64,000 nt of DNA from Gnetum montanum (lineage: Eukaryota; Streptophyta; Gnetopsida; Gnetales; Gnetaceae): assembly GCA_015680685.1 (NCBI GenBank), contig MNCI01033682.1, forward strand, positions 96,181 to 160,180, given 5' to 3'. Position numbers and translations under genes: made by a program. Below, piece by piece: positions 23,161 to 37,186 of the stretch (its first letter is position 1; each line of letters starts with the position of its first letter). Under the pieces are notes generated by a model. The model saw only the letters and a program-made list of their open reading frames with translations. It searched no databases and was not told the DNA's origin.

Positions 23161-26100
23161 ACATTCAACACACATAGTCATGTTGACACATGCCATTACC
23201 AATTGGATTAAGGTTGGCCATCTTTCTAGGAAATTCTTTGATCTTGGAAGTCCTCTTATATATTTACAAATTGCTAAGAATGAGCCATGCAAAGCTCTTT
23301 CGCATTTAGGTTCTAGTGCCAACTTAATCTCTCAAGAAATGTACAAAGCCTAGAACCTACCTCCACTAAAAAAGAGTAACATTCATTTAGAGCTGGCCAA
23401 CCAGTCACTCACTATCCCATTAGGACTAGTGGAGGACATTTTTACCACTATTTGTGGTTGGTCGTATCCACCTGACTTCCTAGTGATTCAAGTCAACAAC
23501 TATAAGGGGAATTTACTAATCATAATGGGAAGAGCATGGCTAAGCATAGTTGATGTGCGCCTAGGAATTCGTGATCTTTCTCTGGAAATATCAAAGAAAA
23601 ATACATTTGGAAATATTGAGAAGAAGAAAGTTTCATGCATCGCATATAGTGACACATGGTGTAATTGTGTGCAGAAGTCATGGTTTGTACAACGTTTAAC
23701 ATTGCCTGCATGCAATCAGTGTGCACAAGTAACTAACATACAAAGATGCCTGTATGTGGTAGCCATAAGATAGGAAGGCACCTAGTGGCTGATAGTTGAC
23801 TAAGAGAGCAACTCAACTATATGCATGGAACCAACCGAGGGTTTGACTTGCGCTTACATTGATAGCATAGATACATTAGAGCAATCCATCGCCAACCTCC
23901 AAGTCTCGACATTGAATATATCAACTGGGAGAAGTTGGAAATCCCTAACAACTTTAAGCAAGAGCCCCTAGAGTTAAAACTGTTGCCCATCGGTATGGAG
24001 TACGCATTTCTCAAAAATGAAAAATCAATAATTATTAATGCTAGGATTGCTCCTCAACAAAAAGAGAGACTGCTAAAAATGGTGAACAAATGGTCGAAAG
24101 CCTTCGCTTGGTCATATCCTGAATTAATTGGAATAGACCCTAGGATATGCCAACATAGGATTTATAGTAACCCCTCCATGAAGCCTCGACGACAATCGAA
24201 GAGGCGATTTAACCCAAAGCTGAAGCAAGTGGTTAAAGAAGAAATTGAACAACTTCTAAAAGCTAGGTTCATCTACCCCATTACTGATAGCGAATGGGTT
24301 AGTCCACTAGTTATTGTACCCAAAAATGGAGGTAAATGGAGGGTGTGTATAGAATTTAGGCTACTAAACATGGCAACATTCAAAGACCACTTTCTGTTGC
24401 CATTCGTTGACCAGGTCTTAGACACCATTGCAAGGCATCACTACTATAGTTTTCTAGATGGATATAGTGGATACAACCAAATCCAAATAGCACTAGAAGA
24501 CCAAGCCAAGACCACGTTCACAAGTCCTTGGAGGATATTTGCATACAAATAGATGCCATTTAGCTTTTGCAATGCCCCTACAACGTTTCAACATTTGGTT
24601 ATAAGTATCTTTCAATAGCAAATAGGGAATGGTGTAGAAGTCAACATGGATGATTTCTCCACCTACGGAACGAACTTCAATCAAGCATTGGACCAATTAG
24701 AGCAAGTACTAAAATGATGTATTGAAACCAATTTAAGGCTCAACTAGCAAAAAAGCCATTTAATGGTCCAAGAAGGCATAGTATTAGGGCATAAGATTTT
24801 AGAAACAAGGATAGAGGTAGACCCTGAAAAGATTAAAGTCATCCAAGGAATCATGCATCAACCTAAAACTATAAAAGACATATGATCATTCCTTGGACAC
24901 ACTGGCTATTATAGGAGATTCATAGAGAACTTTTCAAGGGTTGCAAAACCATTGGTTGAACTAACGAAGAAGGATGTACCTTTCAAATGGACCAGAGAAT
25001 GTGAGTTAGCTTTTCAAACTTTAAAACAAAAGCTTGTAGAAACACCTATTCTACAAGCTCCTGACTAGTCCAGACCATTCCACATAATGATTGCCTTAGG
25101 AGTTATACTCATGTAGTTAGATGACCAAAAACGACCCTATTACATTCACTGTGTGAGTCGAAGTATTGCTAGTGCACAACTCAATTACATCACAATAGAA
25201 AAGGAATTAATGGATGTGGTGTTTGCACTAGATAAGGTTAGGCATTGTGTATTGGGCTATAAGGTATTTATACACATAGACCATAGTGCAATTTGGTTCC
25301 TGCTGAATAAACCAATGGTGAGCCCTTGCATCATACGATGGCTCATAATCTTACAAGAGTTTGATCTTACAATGATTGATCGTAAAGGCACCAAGAACAT
25401 TGTTACTGATCATTTATCTCGGTTAAAATGGAACAACAAAGAGGATGAATATATGCTTTCTGATCACTTTCTTGATGAATACCTCTTTGCAGGTGTAGTA
25501 AATAATCAATTAACCACAGAAACAAATTGGTATAGTAGCATTCTTACCTATCTCCTTACACAAAAAACACCATAAGAGTTAGAAGCTAAAAAGAAATAGC
25601 AGTTTCTTCACCAAGCCAACTATTTCATGAAAATCAATGGATACCTTTATAATGTATGTCCCGATGGCTTGGTCTGATGGTGTGTTCCTAATGTAGATCA
25701 ATTACAGGTTCTCCAAGATGCTCATGAGGGCCCTTGTGGGGGTCATTATGCTGGGAGACGAATAACCATTAAAATCTTGCTTGCAGGATATTATTGGCCT
25801 ACATTGTTTTCAGACACTCATCATTTCGTCCAATATTATGAGCATTGCCAACATGATGGGGGAATGACTACTATGATGGGGGGTCCACAACAATGGATTC
25901 AACCTTTAGAACCCTTTGACATATGGGGAATTGATTTTATGGGGCCTATTACATCAATGTCCAATGGAAAAGCCTACGTTGTTGTTGTTGTTGACTATTT
26001 CACAAAATGGGTAGAAGTAGCCACTGTTATGGATTGTGCATCATCTACCACTACATGATTTGTTCAAAAAAAAATCATTAACAGGTTTGGCATGCCTCAT

Positions 26101-26900
26101 GCACTTATTTTTGACAATGGCACACATTTTATAGGTGGGACTTTTCAAAAGTTGATGCAATGCTTAGAAGTTGAACACAAACTGACTACACCATACCATC
26201 CTTAAGCGAATGGTCAGGCCAAAGTAACCAATAGGGAGATTATGAAAATATTGACAAGAACCATTAGCAAATATAGGCAAGACTAGAGCACCAAACTAAA
26301 TGATGCTCTTTGGGCATACCGCTCCACATAAAAACTCCCTATAGGCTACTCTCCCTATGAGTTAGTGTACAAAAAACTCCCAACATTTCCTATTCAAGCA
26401 GAACTCCGTACACTATCTACGGCATGTGATCTCAACCTTGACCTTAATCTAGCACAAAAAGAATGGTTAATGAACCTTAACCTGCTAGATGAGAACCGAT
26501 TAGTCACTGTCATCTAAGGAATTGCACAAGGCTTTTAATAAACGATGTCATGTCTTGAAAATTAGAAAAGTTAAGTACCAATCGGGAGATAAGGTTCTTT
26601 ATTGGAACCCCACACATGTGCCACAATGCACTAAATTTCAAATGTTGTGGGAAGGACCTTATATTATTCATGCAACTTTTCCTTCAAGAGCCATAATGAT
26701 TTACAAACCTGAGAGCCTGGATAAGAAATTGTTGATCAATATCCAACAAACCAAACCTTTCCATGTTCCTAGAATAGCCAGTATCCATACTACCTCTGTT
26801 GGTGGACAACCCTGCTCATTATTTTAGATATCCTCCTTCCAACTCAGTCATGGGGAAGATGGCCACCAATGCTAACCATTCTAAGCCCTCAACTCTTTTT
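23161..26900 (+). pseudogene. pol: RE2 pol: protease, RT, RNase H, integrase
   Basis: The protease site reads SHLGSS (about 23300) where DSGS is expected, so the catalytic Asp is lost. In RT (about 24190-24700), WVSPLVIVPK, FLDGYSGYNQIQI and VNMDDF (24640-24657) are present; the usual aromatic before MDD is Asn. RNase H (about 25040-25430) has IDHSAIWFLLNKP. Integrase (about 25720-26520) has FDIWGIDFMGP, ALIFDNGTHF, TNREIMKIL and DALWAYRS, giving the D,D,E residues. Extra codons run past integrase (YFRYPPSNSVMGKM). Gene order and RT/IN wording fit the OTA (Athila/Tat) branch. A +1 frame change lies near 23895 and many TAG stops are present. Confidence 0.85.
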
Positions 26901-28333
26901 GTTTTTTTGTTTTACACATCTTTTCAATTTTACTTATTTTTTTTACACCATCATTCACAATTTTACTATTTATTTGTTTGATTTACTTTCATTTGTGATA
27001 TAATAAGTGCTCATGATGCTAAGTTGGACTATAATAATGTTGATCGCTAATGTTTGGCTTTTACCTTTGACTTTTGATGTTGACACTAAGATATGGTTCT
27101 TTTGATAAAATAGGCAATGATTCTACATCGTCCATTCATCCATTCAACGTTGTGGTCTCCTTTGTCTTTAGAACTATATTGTCCCTTTTTCTAAATAAAC
27201 TTATTAATGAATTGGTGACTTGGTATTCTTCAAACCAAGAAAGGATTCAATGGTTGAAAAGGGTGTGACTTCAAGGGGATTCGACGCACTTATGTTGGCT
27301 ATTCTCTTGGGTACTTGGATGTTTTTCATGTGTTTTCTACCATTCCACTATTGACCAAATATCAGGAAGTTGAATGAATTTAAATAAGTCTTTGCATGGT
27401 GTGGTTCTCACAAAAAAAAAAAAACCCAGTGGGAATTCAAAGCACACCCCTTAGACATAATAAAGAAACATGGACTGCAAACACTGGTTATGGCACTGGA
27501 AAGACATGTTACCCATGCCTGAAGGTTCCCTCTACCTAAAGCCCTTTCTCACTTCCTACTTTCTTATCTTTCTCTCCTTGGAATGGTGGTGACTCAATGG
27601 ATGCATTCTTATTGTTTCATGAGGATGGGTTAGTCAAATGTGTTGATGTGATGTCACTAGATATGGTTGGTGAGTTTGGACTTGGGATGAATTTCATTCA
27701 GTCACATTAACCACATAATACACAAGGGACTTTACACAACCTTGCTCTTGGGATTCCATTCCGTTTCCTCCTTCCTTTCCATATTTCTTTCCATATTCCA
27801 CCTCATTGTCAATTTTATGATTAGTCTACGTCTTGGTTGATGCATTGTTAGTCTTCGGTAAACTCTTGTGGGTAAGTTCTTAACCTTTTTTTCCATATGT
27901 CATTCCAAGAGCCTATGGACTCTTTGGTTTGCGGGTCTATCAAGGCATAAAAGGCATGAGCCTACTTTTGGGAGGTCCCACTGGCATTCCTTTTTGGTGC
28001 AATTGTTAAGTTATTTTCCTTAAACATTCTTTACAATCAACCATTTCTTGTTTCATCCCCATCCATGACATCCATCTTATTGGCTTTACCATTGTTATTT
28101 CCCTCAGCTTCATTGTTCCTTCAGTTTTTCCACCCTATTACTATTGGAGGTTCACTCTTAGTTGTGGGGGCCTTGTCACAAATTTTTCCATTCAATCACC
28201 TATCTCACCCCTACACCTTGGATAGTTATCAGTTAAAAACCTCTAACCCAGTATCTACCATACCCACAACCCAGCCAATGCTTTTATATCGAGGCAAGGT
28301 ATCAACTGCATTATGGCTTATCTGTCCTTGCTA
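26901..28333 (+). other. RE2 spacer after integrase
   Basis: No long frame. Holds one copy of the GCATGGTGTGG...A-tract...CAAAGCACACCCCTT block (27396-27460) that is tripled in RE1, plus a GGTGTGACTTCAAGGGGA block near 27262. No LTR-like motif array or TATA box of the RE-A/RE4 type is seen. This fits the absence of a long 3' ORF. Confidence 0.6.
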
Positions 28334-28358
28334 ATTCGTGACTGTGTTATGTGTGTAG
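28334..28358 (+). promoter_or_regulatory. Branch-site-like motif and acceptor (RE2)
   Basis: TTGCTAAT (branch A 28334), then 24 nt to GTGTGTAG, with the AG at 28357-28358 abutting ATG at 28359. Same geometry as RE-A, RE1, RE3 and RE4. Confidence 0.5.
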
Positions 28359-28700
28359 ATGGTGATTACACGAACAATGGATTGGGATAGGAGGAAGCAC
28401 TCGAGATGGACTGGAGTTGGAGCATTTACGCAAGGAACAAGTTTGGTCATGTGGCTATGGATGAACAACGAAATGCACATTTTTGACATTGGCAACAACA
28501 CACCTCATTTTCTTTTCTCTCTCTCTTTCTCTTCAAGCTGTCAGATGAGGGTCTGGATGTCATCTATGTACAGTGTTCATCACAATGGGCATGAACACCA
28601 ATGTTGTAATATGTTTGTTGATCCATTCACCAGGCACTTTGAGTCTATTATTCCCTGTTGCTGTCAGTTCTCATTCAGTCAATAATCCCATACCTTCCCA
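28359..28700 (+). pseudogene. RE2 short 3' frame related to RE3 small ORF
   Basis: The frame opened by ATG 28359 runs to 28685. A neighbouring frame gives EQWIGIGGSTRDG, LRKEQ, YGWTTKCTFLTLATT and FFSLSLSLQA, which parallels the RE3 small ORF (QQRIGLGGNTWNG, LCKEQ, YGWTMKGTILALAAT, FFSLSLSLSA). The shared peptide similarity suggests that the short frame was coding before a one-base shift near its start. Function unknown. Confidence 0.4.
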
Positions 28701-28749
28701 ATATTTTGTAAGGAACTCAAGGACAAGTTTTCATTCAGTCGTGGGGGTA

Positions 28750-29584
28750 TGATGAGCCACAATATCGGGGCCATGATATCGCATACGCGATATCAGAGCC
28801 TTCCAAGTGATATCGGATATCTGATATCAGGGCCTATCTTGTCACCTAAAAATAAGAGGTAGGTGCATTTGGTTTGGCAATAGTTAGTTCATTAATCTTA
28901 GTCCCTTACCCGAATTCTTGCCTTTTTTCCTTATCAAAGTTAGAATTATTTCTGAGTGCCTGTAGTAGAAGTCATAAAGCAAACGGATCTTTATTTGAGC
29001 ATTGTGTACCTGAGCACGTCTTGTGGTCAAAAATAAAGATAAACTTTGTGATAAACCTTGCAGCATTCAAAATAGCTTATTTAATGTTATTTACATTTAT
29101 TTAATGCTTTCCTTAGTTAATTAATATTCTCTCTCTCACCTTGTTAACTCTCCTAAGTAAGCCCACTCAGTATGACCACTTTGAGCATGCGTGGACCACT
29201 TGGTAACCCAGTAACGATTAGTATTTGGTAATCCCAGTAGTGTTGCACTAGTTCAAGATGTGGACAATAAGTGAGAACGGATGCTGGTGTTAGGACTAGT
29301 TAGAGCATAGTCGATTAGTTAAATTAAATTGGTTACTTAATTAGTTCACTTCTCCCTTTGTAGCACTAGGACATAAAACATAAAAATATATATAAAAATC
29401 ATATACCTCAAGTTTACTTAACCATACAAATGCGCTATACAAGTAAGTTTGGGAAGACAACGATTGACTAACTCGTCTGGGTTCTATAAAGGCGCATAAG
29501 TACTTAGTCCTTGGAATTTGACCAGATCATGTGTGTACACTCGTATTTGTATGATTGAGTGTAGGGATACCTCACCGCTCATCA
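28750..29584 (+). repeat. RE2 3' LTR
   Basis: 835 bp, TGATGAGCC...CTCATCA, a perfect 7 bp inverted terminal repeat. Preceded by the purine tract GTGGGGGTA. U3 has three GATATC words at 28776-28830 and AATAAAG at about 29032. Confidence 0.9.
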
Positions 29585-29589
29585 CCACC

Positions 29590-31780
29590 AAAGCACAATG
29601 CCTACAAGATCAATAGTTGGAGTAGTGCTATGAACTTTTGAAGGGAAAAGGACTTAACAAATTTCCATTCCTATTGTACCAACAAGCTAGTGGGGATCTT
29701 CCACTCAATGATGCTTCTCTCTTTAACTTCAATGATGAAGGTCAAAACTAGAATCTACACTCCACAATTCACAATCTTGATTTTGGTAACAAGGGATCCA
29801 ATGACAAAGCAGGATCTAGACGGGTAAGTCAAGATAGGAATGCAAGTAAGAAGCAAGATCGTGACTATGGTTGTGGTCACCAAAGAGGCAGTAGTAGGCA
29901 TTGTGATGATGCTAGTTCTCCTTCCTCTTCCCCTTCATCATCATCTTCTTCTTCTGGCTTCGACCATGATCACAGAAGATGAGATCGTGACAGCGGCAAT
30001 CAAAATGAGCATAATGACTAATGGGACCAAAATAACCAAAGGGACCACCAAGACAAGCAAGATCAAGGACATAGATGTTTAAGAGAAGAACATCACCATG
30101 AACAAAGGGGTAGTAGAGAGCATCGTAGGAACCATGATCAAGGCCTTGATGAGCCTCTATTTGCTACCCAAAGTATGCTTAACATTGTAGAGGTAGTCAG
30201 AATCCCAACAAGGCATGTGAAAGATAGTCGTATCAAATGGTTAGACATGAACAATATTCCTCAATTTGAAGGAGGATATAACTCTGATTCGCAAAACCAT
30301 TTTTAAGATTTTCAAGATGCACGTGCCTTCTAAAACATAGAGAACAAGTGGCAGAAATTAAAGCTATTTCCCAAGACACTCATCAAAGAAGCAAAGAACT
30401 GGTATCGGTCCTTAGAACTGGAATCTATCAGAAGATGGAGTACCATGCTTGAAATGTTCAATGATAAGTATCAAATGTACTCTCAAGTGTCCAACTTAAG
30501 GAAGCAAATTCAAGGGTAGAAACAAGGAGCACATGAATCCTTGGATGCCACCATTGGCCGATACTATGCCTTGATGCACAAATGCCCTAGCCATGATTAT
30601 TCTCAATTGGCTCAACTCCACCACATTGTAGAAAGGCTTTGTAATGAAATGAGGAAAATCCTTGGTGTTTATGTGCAAGGGTGATTGTTAAAACTAACTG
30701 CCTATTAGGTACAAAGGTTAATAGAGCAGGTAGCTAAAGAGGAGGGTGAACTTAGAAAGAGAGAAAGTGCAAAGGAGTACAACTGCGATCCTTCCATCCA
30801 CAAGCAAAAGGTTCAATTCTATGATAGCGAGGATGAATCCGTATTTAACGAGGGGATGCGTAAAAAAGACTTACCACTTCAACAATTCCAATCTGAACTT
30901 ATGGCCAAGGTTGATTAGTTAAGAGACTCCATGGATAGTAGATTTCAAGTTGTCCTGAAAATTACTGAAGAGTCCCAAGAACAAGGTAGTGATCATGAGC
31001 GCAAGAGGTGCAAAGAAGTTGAACGTGCATATTATAAAGGTAAGGGAAAAATTGCTACAATAGAAGAGGTTTCGGATAGTGAATCAAATGATGATCGTGG
31101 ATGTGACATCTATCAGTATAAACATCCTAAGGGATGTTTTCTCGTTGTGTCACATCTATAGGAATCTGGGGTGTATACCTTACATCCATGACTTACACAA
31201 AGGAAAACATCTAGAAAGCTACCTTATCCTCAAGGTAATCTTAGGTAGTTCCACCAAAAACAACTGTATTATTCAAGTGGAGCTTCACCACAATTGTACA
31301 AATAGTACCAACAATGGTAGCAACCACAATCATGGGCATTTGCACCACCAAGGCAACAATACCCTTACCGGCAACTTGATCCATAATGTTACCACATTTA
31401 GCAACCCATGTCTCCACGTGACTCTTCCAGTCATGTTAATAATATTAAGCCTTACTACCATCTTTCTAATTACTATTAAAATCTTTCTCCACATGAAAGA
31501 AGGAATACCACCTCCTATCCCTACACACACTCCTCCTCCAATTGCACAGCTACCACCTACTCCACCAATGTAGGGTGAATTGCCCACTCAATTGCAACAA
31601 TGCAATGCTACAAGGATTGTTAATTTGCAACCGAATCATCAATTGACCTTTTTTTTCAACCTCATAGTCCACCTAAGTCTTCATCTACACTTGTAGTTAA
31701 CAACCTTGCTCCTGCCTCTTCCTCCATATCTAATTCCTTCAGGCCTCCTTCAAACCAAACTCCACCAAGGATCCATACCA
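29590..31780 (+). pseudogene. gag: RE1 gag, 3' portion
   Basis: Resumes in register after RE2. Ser-rich linker near 29920, RIKWLDMNNIPQFEGGY near 30226-30270, and capsid-like core 30340-30700 with WYRSLELESIRRWSTML and VSNLRKQIQG. The knuckle is CDIYQYKHPKGC (about 31103-31138): the second Cys is Tyr, so zinc binding is lost. A proline-rich tail ends near 31780. Many TAG stops sit at former Gln or Trp codons. Confidence 0.8.
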
Positions 31781-34700
31781 TAATGCTTACTCACACTATG
31801 TTTGATTGGATCCATGTAGGAAACCTTCCCAAGAAATTAGCTGATCCTAGAAGTCCGCTGGTTTATTTGCAAATTGTTGGGAATGAACCATGCAAGGCTC
31901 TTCTCGATTCAGGTTCTAGTGTTAATTTGATTTCTCATGAGATGTACACTACCTAGAACCTACCTCCTCTTAAGAAGCAACATCAGATTGGAATTGGTAG
32001 ACTAGTCCATCATTGTTCCATTGAGACTGGTAGAAGACATTGTGACCACTATTTGTAGGTGGTGTTATCTTATCAACTTCTTGGTAATCAAAGTGGAGAA
32101 CTACAAAGGGGACTTCCCAATCATCATGGGAAGGGCATGGATAAGCACCATAGATGCAAGAACGGGCATTAGAGATCTTTCCTTGGAAATCTCTAAAGAA
32201 AATGCATTTGGAAAGATCAAGAAGAAAAGAGTTTCATACATCACGTATAGTGATAGTAGGTGCAATTGTGTGTAGAAACATTGGGCCATAAAACAAGCAT
32301 CTATCTCTGCATGCAAGTAGTGTGTGCCAAAAACAAAAATTCAAAGGTGTCTATATGCAACAGCCACAAAATAGGAGGGCACCCAACGGTTGACCATTGA
32401 TTCCAAAAGTAGCACACTTTGCATGAAGCCAGTTGAGATCTTAACATGTGAATATGTCACAAGCATGGATAAACTTGAGCAAGTTCAGCACCAACTCTTT
32501 GATGATACAAATGATGATAATTATTGTGGAGAGTTGGAAATTCCTGAGAACTTCAAGCAATAGCCCCTTGAACTAAAAACATTGTTGATTGAAATGGAAT
32601 ATGTATTTTTTAAAAATAAGAAGCTACTTATAATCAATGCAAGACTTGCTCCAGAATAGAAAGAGATGCTATTGAAGGTAGTTGAAAGATGGTCAGCAGC
32701 TTTTGCTTAGTCATATCCTGAACTCATAGGGATTGATCCTAGGATATGCTAGCATCGCATTTACATTGACCTAGCCATGAAGCCAAAAGGTCAACCATAA
32801 AGGTGGTTGAACCCCAAATTGAAGCAAATCATCAAGGAGGAAATTGAGCAACTCCTCAAGGCAGGGTTCATCTATTCCATTGCAGATAGCGAGTGGGTTA
32901 GTCCATTTGTAATTGTACCAAAGAAAGGTGGTAAATGGTGGGTCTGCATTAATTTCAGGCTACTAAATATGGCAACATTCAAGGATCATTTTCCATTTCC
33001 ATTTGTTAACTAGGTGCTCGACACAATATCAGGGCATTGCTACTACAACTTCCCAGATGGTTATAGTGGCTATAACCAAATTCAAATTGCATTAGAGGAC
33101 TAAGCAAAGATAATGTTCACAAGTTCCTAGTGGACTTTTGCATATCATAAGATGCCATTTGGTCTATGCAATGCTCTTGCGACATTTCAAAGCTTAGTCC
33201 TGAGCATCTTTCAACAGCAGATTAGTAATGGTGTAGAAGTCTTCATGGATGACTTCTCCACCTATGGAGCTACATTTGAGCAAGCACTGGAATACCTTGA
33301 GTAAGTGCTGAAATGATGTGTTGAAACTAACTTGTGACTCAATTGACATAAAAGTCACCTCATGGTCCAAGAAGGCATTGTATTGGGGCACAAAATCTTG
33401 CAAGTAGAAATTGAGGTGGACCTTGAAAAAATAAGGGTCATCCAAGGAATAAATCACTAGCTAAAAATAGTTAAAGACATTTGATCATTTCTTAAGCACA
33501 CTGGCTATTAGCATTTTATAGAGAATTTCTCTAAGATCGCAAAACTATTAGTCAAACTAACCAAGAAAGATGCTTCTTTTGTTTGGACCTAGAATGTGAA
33601 AAAGCGTTCCAGCAACTGAAAGAAAAGCTTGTGAAAACTCCAATTCTATAAGCACTTGACTGATCTAGATTGTTTCATATCATGACAGATGCATCGAATT
33701 ATGCTTTGGGAGCTATGTTGATGTAATTAGATGACAAGAAATGTCCATACTATATCCACTGCGCCAGCTGAAGCATTGTGGGTGCACAATTGAACTACAC
33801 CACTACAGAAAAAAATTGATGGTGGTGGTGTTTTCTCTAGAGAAGTTCAGGCATTATGTGCTTAGATACAAGGTGTCTGTGCACATAGAACATAGTGCCA
33901 TCTGCTTCCTAATGAACAAGCCAATGGTGAGCCCCCGTGTTATACGGTGGTTGGTGATCTTACAATGATAGATTGAAAGGGCACTTAGAATGTGGTCACT
34001 AATCACTTGTCTCAGTTGCGATGGGATGACAAAGAGGATGAAAGCCCATTATCTAATATGTTTCTTAATGAAGTCTTCTTTGCTAGGACAATAACTGAAC
34101 AAATGTCCAATGAGCCAAAATGGTATGATAACATTCTCACCTATCTTCTCACTCAGGCGATGCCACAAGGGTTGGACCACTAGAGGAAACAACAATTTCT
34201 TCACTAGGTAAAGCACTTCATGGAGATCAACGGACACCTCTACAAGGTGTACGCTGATGGCCTAGTTCATTGGTGTGTCCCTAATGTTGATCAACTATGC
34301 ATGCTCCAAGATGCTCATGAAGGTTCGTGTGGAGGACACTATGCTAGGAGACACATGGCCATTACACTCCCAATGGCAGGGTACTATTAGCCAACACTCT
34401 TCAAGAATGCTCACCATTTCATCCGCTCTTGTGAACAATGCCAATGGGATGGTGGAATGACTACTCAAATGGAGGGACCTCAACAATGGATTCAACCATT
34501 AGAACCATTCGACATTTGGAGCATTGATTTCATGGGTCCCATCATGCCCATGTTAAATGAAAAGGTGTACATCATAGTCATTGTTGACTATTGTATAAAA
34601 TGGGTAGAAGCAACAACCATCATTGACTATACATCCTCTACTGCTACTCGGTTTGTATAGCAAAATGTTGTAAACAGGTTTGGTGTGCCACATGCATTGA

Positions 34701-35430
34701 TTTTTGACAATGGAACTCATTTTATAGGCACTACTTTTTGGAAGCTCATGCAACACTTAGGGGTTAAACACAAACTCACAACACCTTACCATCCCCAAGC
34801 TAATGGTCAAGTTGAGGTTACCAATAGGGAAATCACAAGAATACTAACAAGAACTATTAGCAAGTATATGAAAGACTGAAGCACAAAACTCAACGATGCC
34901 CTTTGGGCCTACCGCTCAACTTGGAAACTTCCTAGAGGCTACTCTTCTTATGAGCTTGTGTACGACAAACTACTAATACTTCTTATTCAATCTAAACTTT
35001 GTATACTTTCAATGGCTTGTGACCTTGACCTTGACTTAAGTGTAGCCCAAAAAGAAAGATTAATGAATCTCAACTTGCTAGATGAAAATCATATTAGTGG
35101 CCTTATCATCTAATGAGTTGCACAAGGCTTATAACAAAAATCATCATGACCTAAAAATTAGAAAAGTTAAATTTTAACTAGGAGATAAGGTTCTCTACTG
35201 GAACCCCACACATGTACCTCAACGAACTAAGTTTTAGATGTTGTGGGAAGGATCTTATATAATTTATGAAACCTTTCTTTTAGGGGCCATGATGATCTAT
35301 AAACTTGAGAGCCCAAACAAGAAATAGCTGGTCAACATCTAACAAATTAAGCCTTTCCATGAGCATATGCCAACTAACACAATAAGCACCTTGTCCGATG
35401 GACAACCATGCTCCATATTTCGAATCTCCT
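31781..35430 (+). pseudogene. pol: RE1 pol: protease, RT, RNase H, integrase
   Basis: The protease active site is intact as LLDSGSSVNLIS (DSG codons 31906-31914). RT (about 32800-33330) has an intact FMDDF at 33242-33256, but many stops. RNase H (about 33680-33970) has MTDASNYALGAML and HIEHSAICFLMNKP. Integrase (about 34310-35110) has a CEQCQ zinc pair, FDIWSIDFMGP, ALIFDNGTHF and PQANGQVEVTNREI. The C-terminal end passes into YFESPPFNLVMGEMA. Its motifs are the least altered of the window's three pol genes, but the frame is broken throughout. Confidence 0.85.
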
Positions 35431-37161
35431 CCTTTCAACTTAGTCATGGGGGAGATGGCCAACCATGCTACCATTCAAGTGGCTCCTCAGTTTTTCAACC
35501 TTTTTGTTTTACACATTTTTTTATTTTACAACGTTTTGTTTTACATTTTTTTGTTTTTATGTTATTAATATTTTCTAATTTTTGTTTTATATCATCGTTA
35601 GTACATTTGATATTTCTTGAATAATTTACACTTTCTTCTATATTTTCTTTTATTTGGTGTGATTTTCTAACTTTTTGTTAATGAGTGCTAGGTACATTGG
35701 TAATGCGTTACTTGGTGGTATGTACTATTTTTGTTATTTGATTATTGGTGTCTAGTTGCTGGCTTTGAATTTTATTTTGAATAATAAGGACATGGTTTCT
35801 TTTTCATGTAACAAGCAGTGAGTCCATAACATCCACCCATCCACACACTCTATGGTTTTCCTTGTTTTGGAAACGTGTAGTCCCTTTTTCACTAATAAAA
35901 ATTTAATAAATTTGTGGCTTTGATAGTTTCCAGAATTAGAAAGGATTCAAAGGTTTGAACAGGGTGTGGCTTCAAGGGGATTTGGTATTCTTTGTACTTT
36001 TCTATTTGCTTGGGTGCATGTGTGTTTCCATGAATTTCTTACCATTCTATGCCAATCGATAAAGGAAGTTGAATAAGTCCTTGCATGGTGTGCTTCTTAT
36101 AAAAAAAAAAGAAAAAAAATGATGGGAATTCAAAGCACACCCCCTGGATAAAATAAATGCATACGTCCTCACATGGTGTGGTTCTCATTAAAAAAAAGGA
36201 AAAAAAAAGAGATGAGGATTCAAAGCACACCCCTTGGACAAAATAAATGCATGTGTCTTTGCATGGTGTGGTTTCCATTTCAAAAAATAAAAAAACAATG
36301 AGAATTCAAAGCACACCCCTTAGACAAAATAAAAGGGCTACAAGCACTAGTTATGGGACTTGTCTCCTCTAACTAAGGCCCTTCCTCACTTCCTACTTCT
36401 TCTCTAATATGGAACAATGGTTGTTTTGTGGGAGCACTCTTGTGTCTCAGGGGATGGATTGGTCTTAGAATGTTGATGCGAAGTCACTGAAAGTGGTTGG
36501 TTTTGGTCTAGACTAAGGATGGATCCTATCAAGTTGTTTAACCACACAATCCACAAGGGACTTCATGTGACCGTAATGAGGAACTCCATTTCACACACTC
36601 TCTCTTATCCATCTATGCTTTCCATGTTCCACCTCACTACCGGTTTCATGTTTTGGTTCGATGTCCTGGTTTGATGTGTCAGAATTTTTAGTTAGTTACT
36701 TTCAAGTTTTTGTACTTAATCTTTTGTAACCAGTAATCATCCATGGAGCCCACGGACTCTTTGGTTTGAAGTTATGCAAGGGCATAAAAGGCCTATGCCT
36801 GCTTTGGGGAGGATCCACTTGCATATCTTTTGGTTGGGTTAGTTAAGTTCTTTACCCTTAGACATTTTTACAATCAAATTCTTTCTGTTTACCCCATCAA
36901 TGACATCCAATTATACACATCTTCACAACAATTTTTAGTGAATTCTTCTTTTCATTGTTGTAAATTCTTAGACACTCTTCAAATATTTCCTTATATTGAG
37001 CTTTTTCAAATTTAATGGATCGCTTAATTTAATTAACCCTATTTGTCAGCCTTCTTACTAACACTACTCAAGGAACTAATCAACCACAATCACAACTTCG
37101 TGGAGTGTAACCACTGACGAGACAATGCATTTAACAATTATGTATTACACATTGCATACTA
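35431..37161 (+). other. RE1 spacer after integrase
   Basis: Non-coding, T-rich. Contains a threefold tandem repeat at 36076-36335 and the conserved block TTTGGGGAGGATCCACTTG near 36800. No RE-A/RE4-type motif array. Confidence 0.6.
36076..36335 (+). repeat. Tandem repeat, three units of about 89 bp, in RE1 spacer
   Basis: CATGGTGTG words start at 36084, 36172 and 36262 (periods 88 and 90). Each is followed by an A-rich tract, then AATTCAAAGCACACCCC or a close variant, then ATAAA. RE2 and RE3 have one copy at the corresponding place. Confidence 0.85.
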
Positions 37162-37186
37162 ACTCATGATCCTATTATGATTGTAG
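37162..37186 (+). promoter_or_regulatory. Branch-site-like motif and acceptor (RE1)
   Basis: TACTAAC (branch A 37162) matches the strongest eukaryotic branch consensus. 24 nt later comes GATTGTAG (AG 37185-37186). Here the AG is followed by TGG instead of ATG. No long frame follows before the LTR. Confidence 0.5.

Larger units (their letters stand above)
19686..29584 (+). mobile_element. RE2: full-length Ty3/Gypsy element nested in RE1 gag
   Basis: 9899 bp. 5' LTR 19686-20506, PBS 20508, gag 20645-23160, protease-RT-RNase H-integrase to about 26900, spacer, short 3' frame at 28359, purine tract, 3' LTR 28750-29584. Target duplicates are CTACC (19681-19685) and CCACC (29585-29589). RE1 gag reads on in register after the insert, confirming the borders. 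LTRs differ by roughly a tenth by eye. Coding regions carry many in-frame stops, so it is inactive. Confidence 0.9.

Noticed and set aside
19686-29584. Fungal-type repeat-induced point mutation as source of the C>T pattern
   Set aside because: Element families and the PPR fragment are plant-type. Plant CG/CHG methylation decay explains the same changes.
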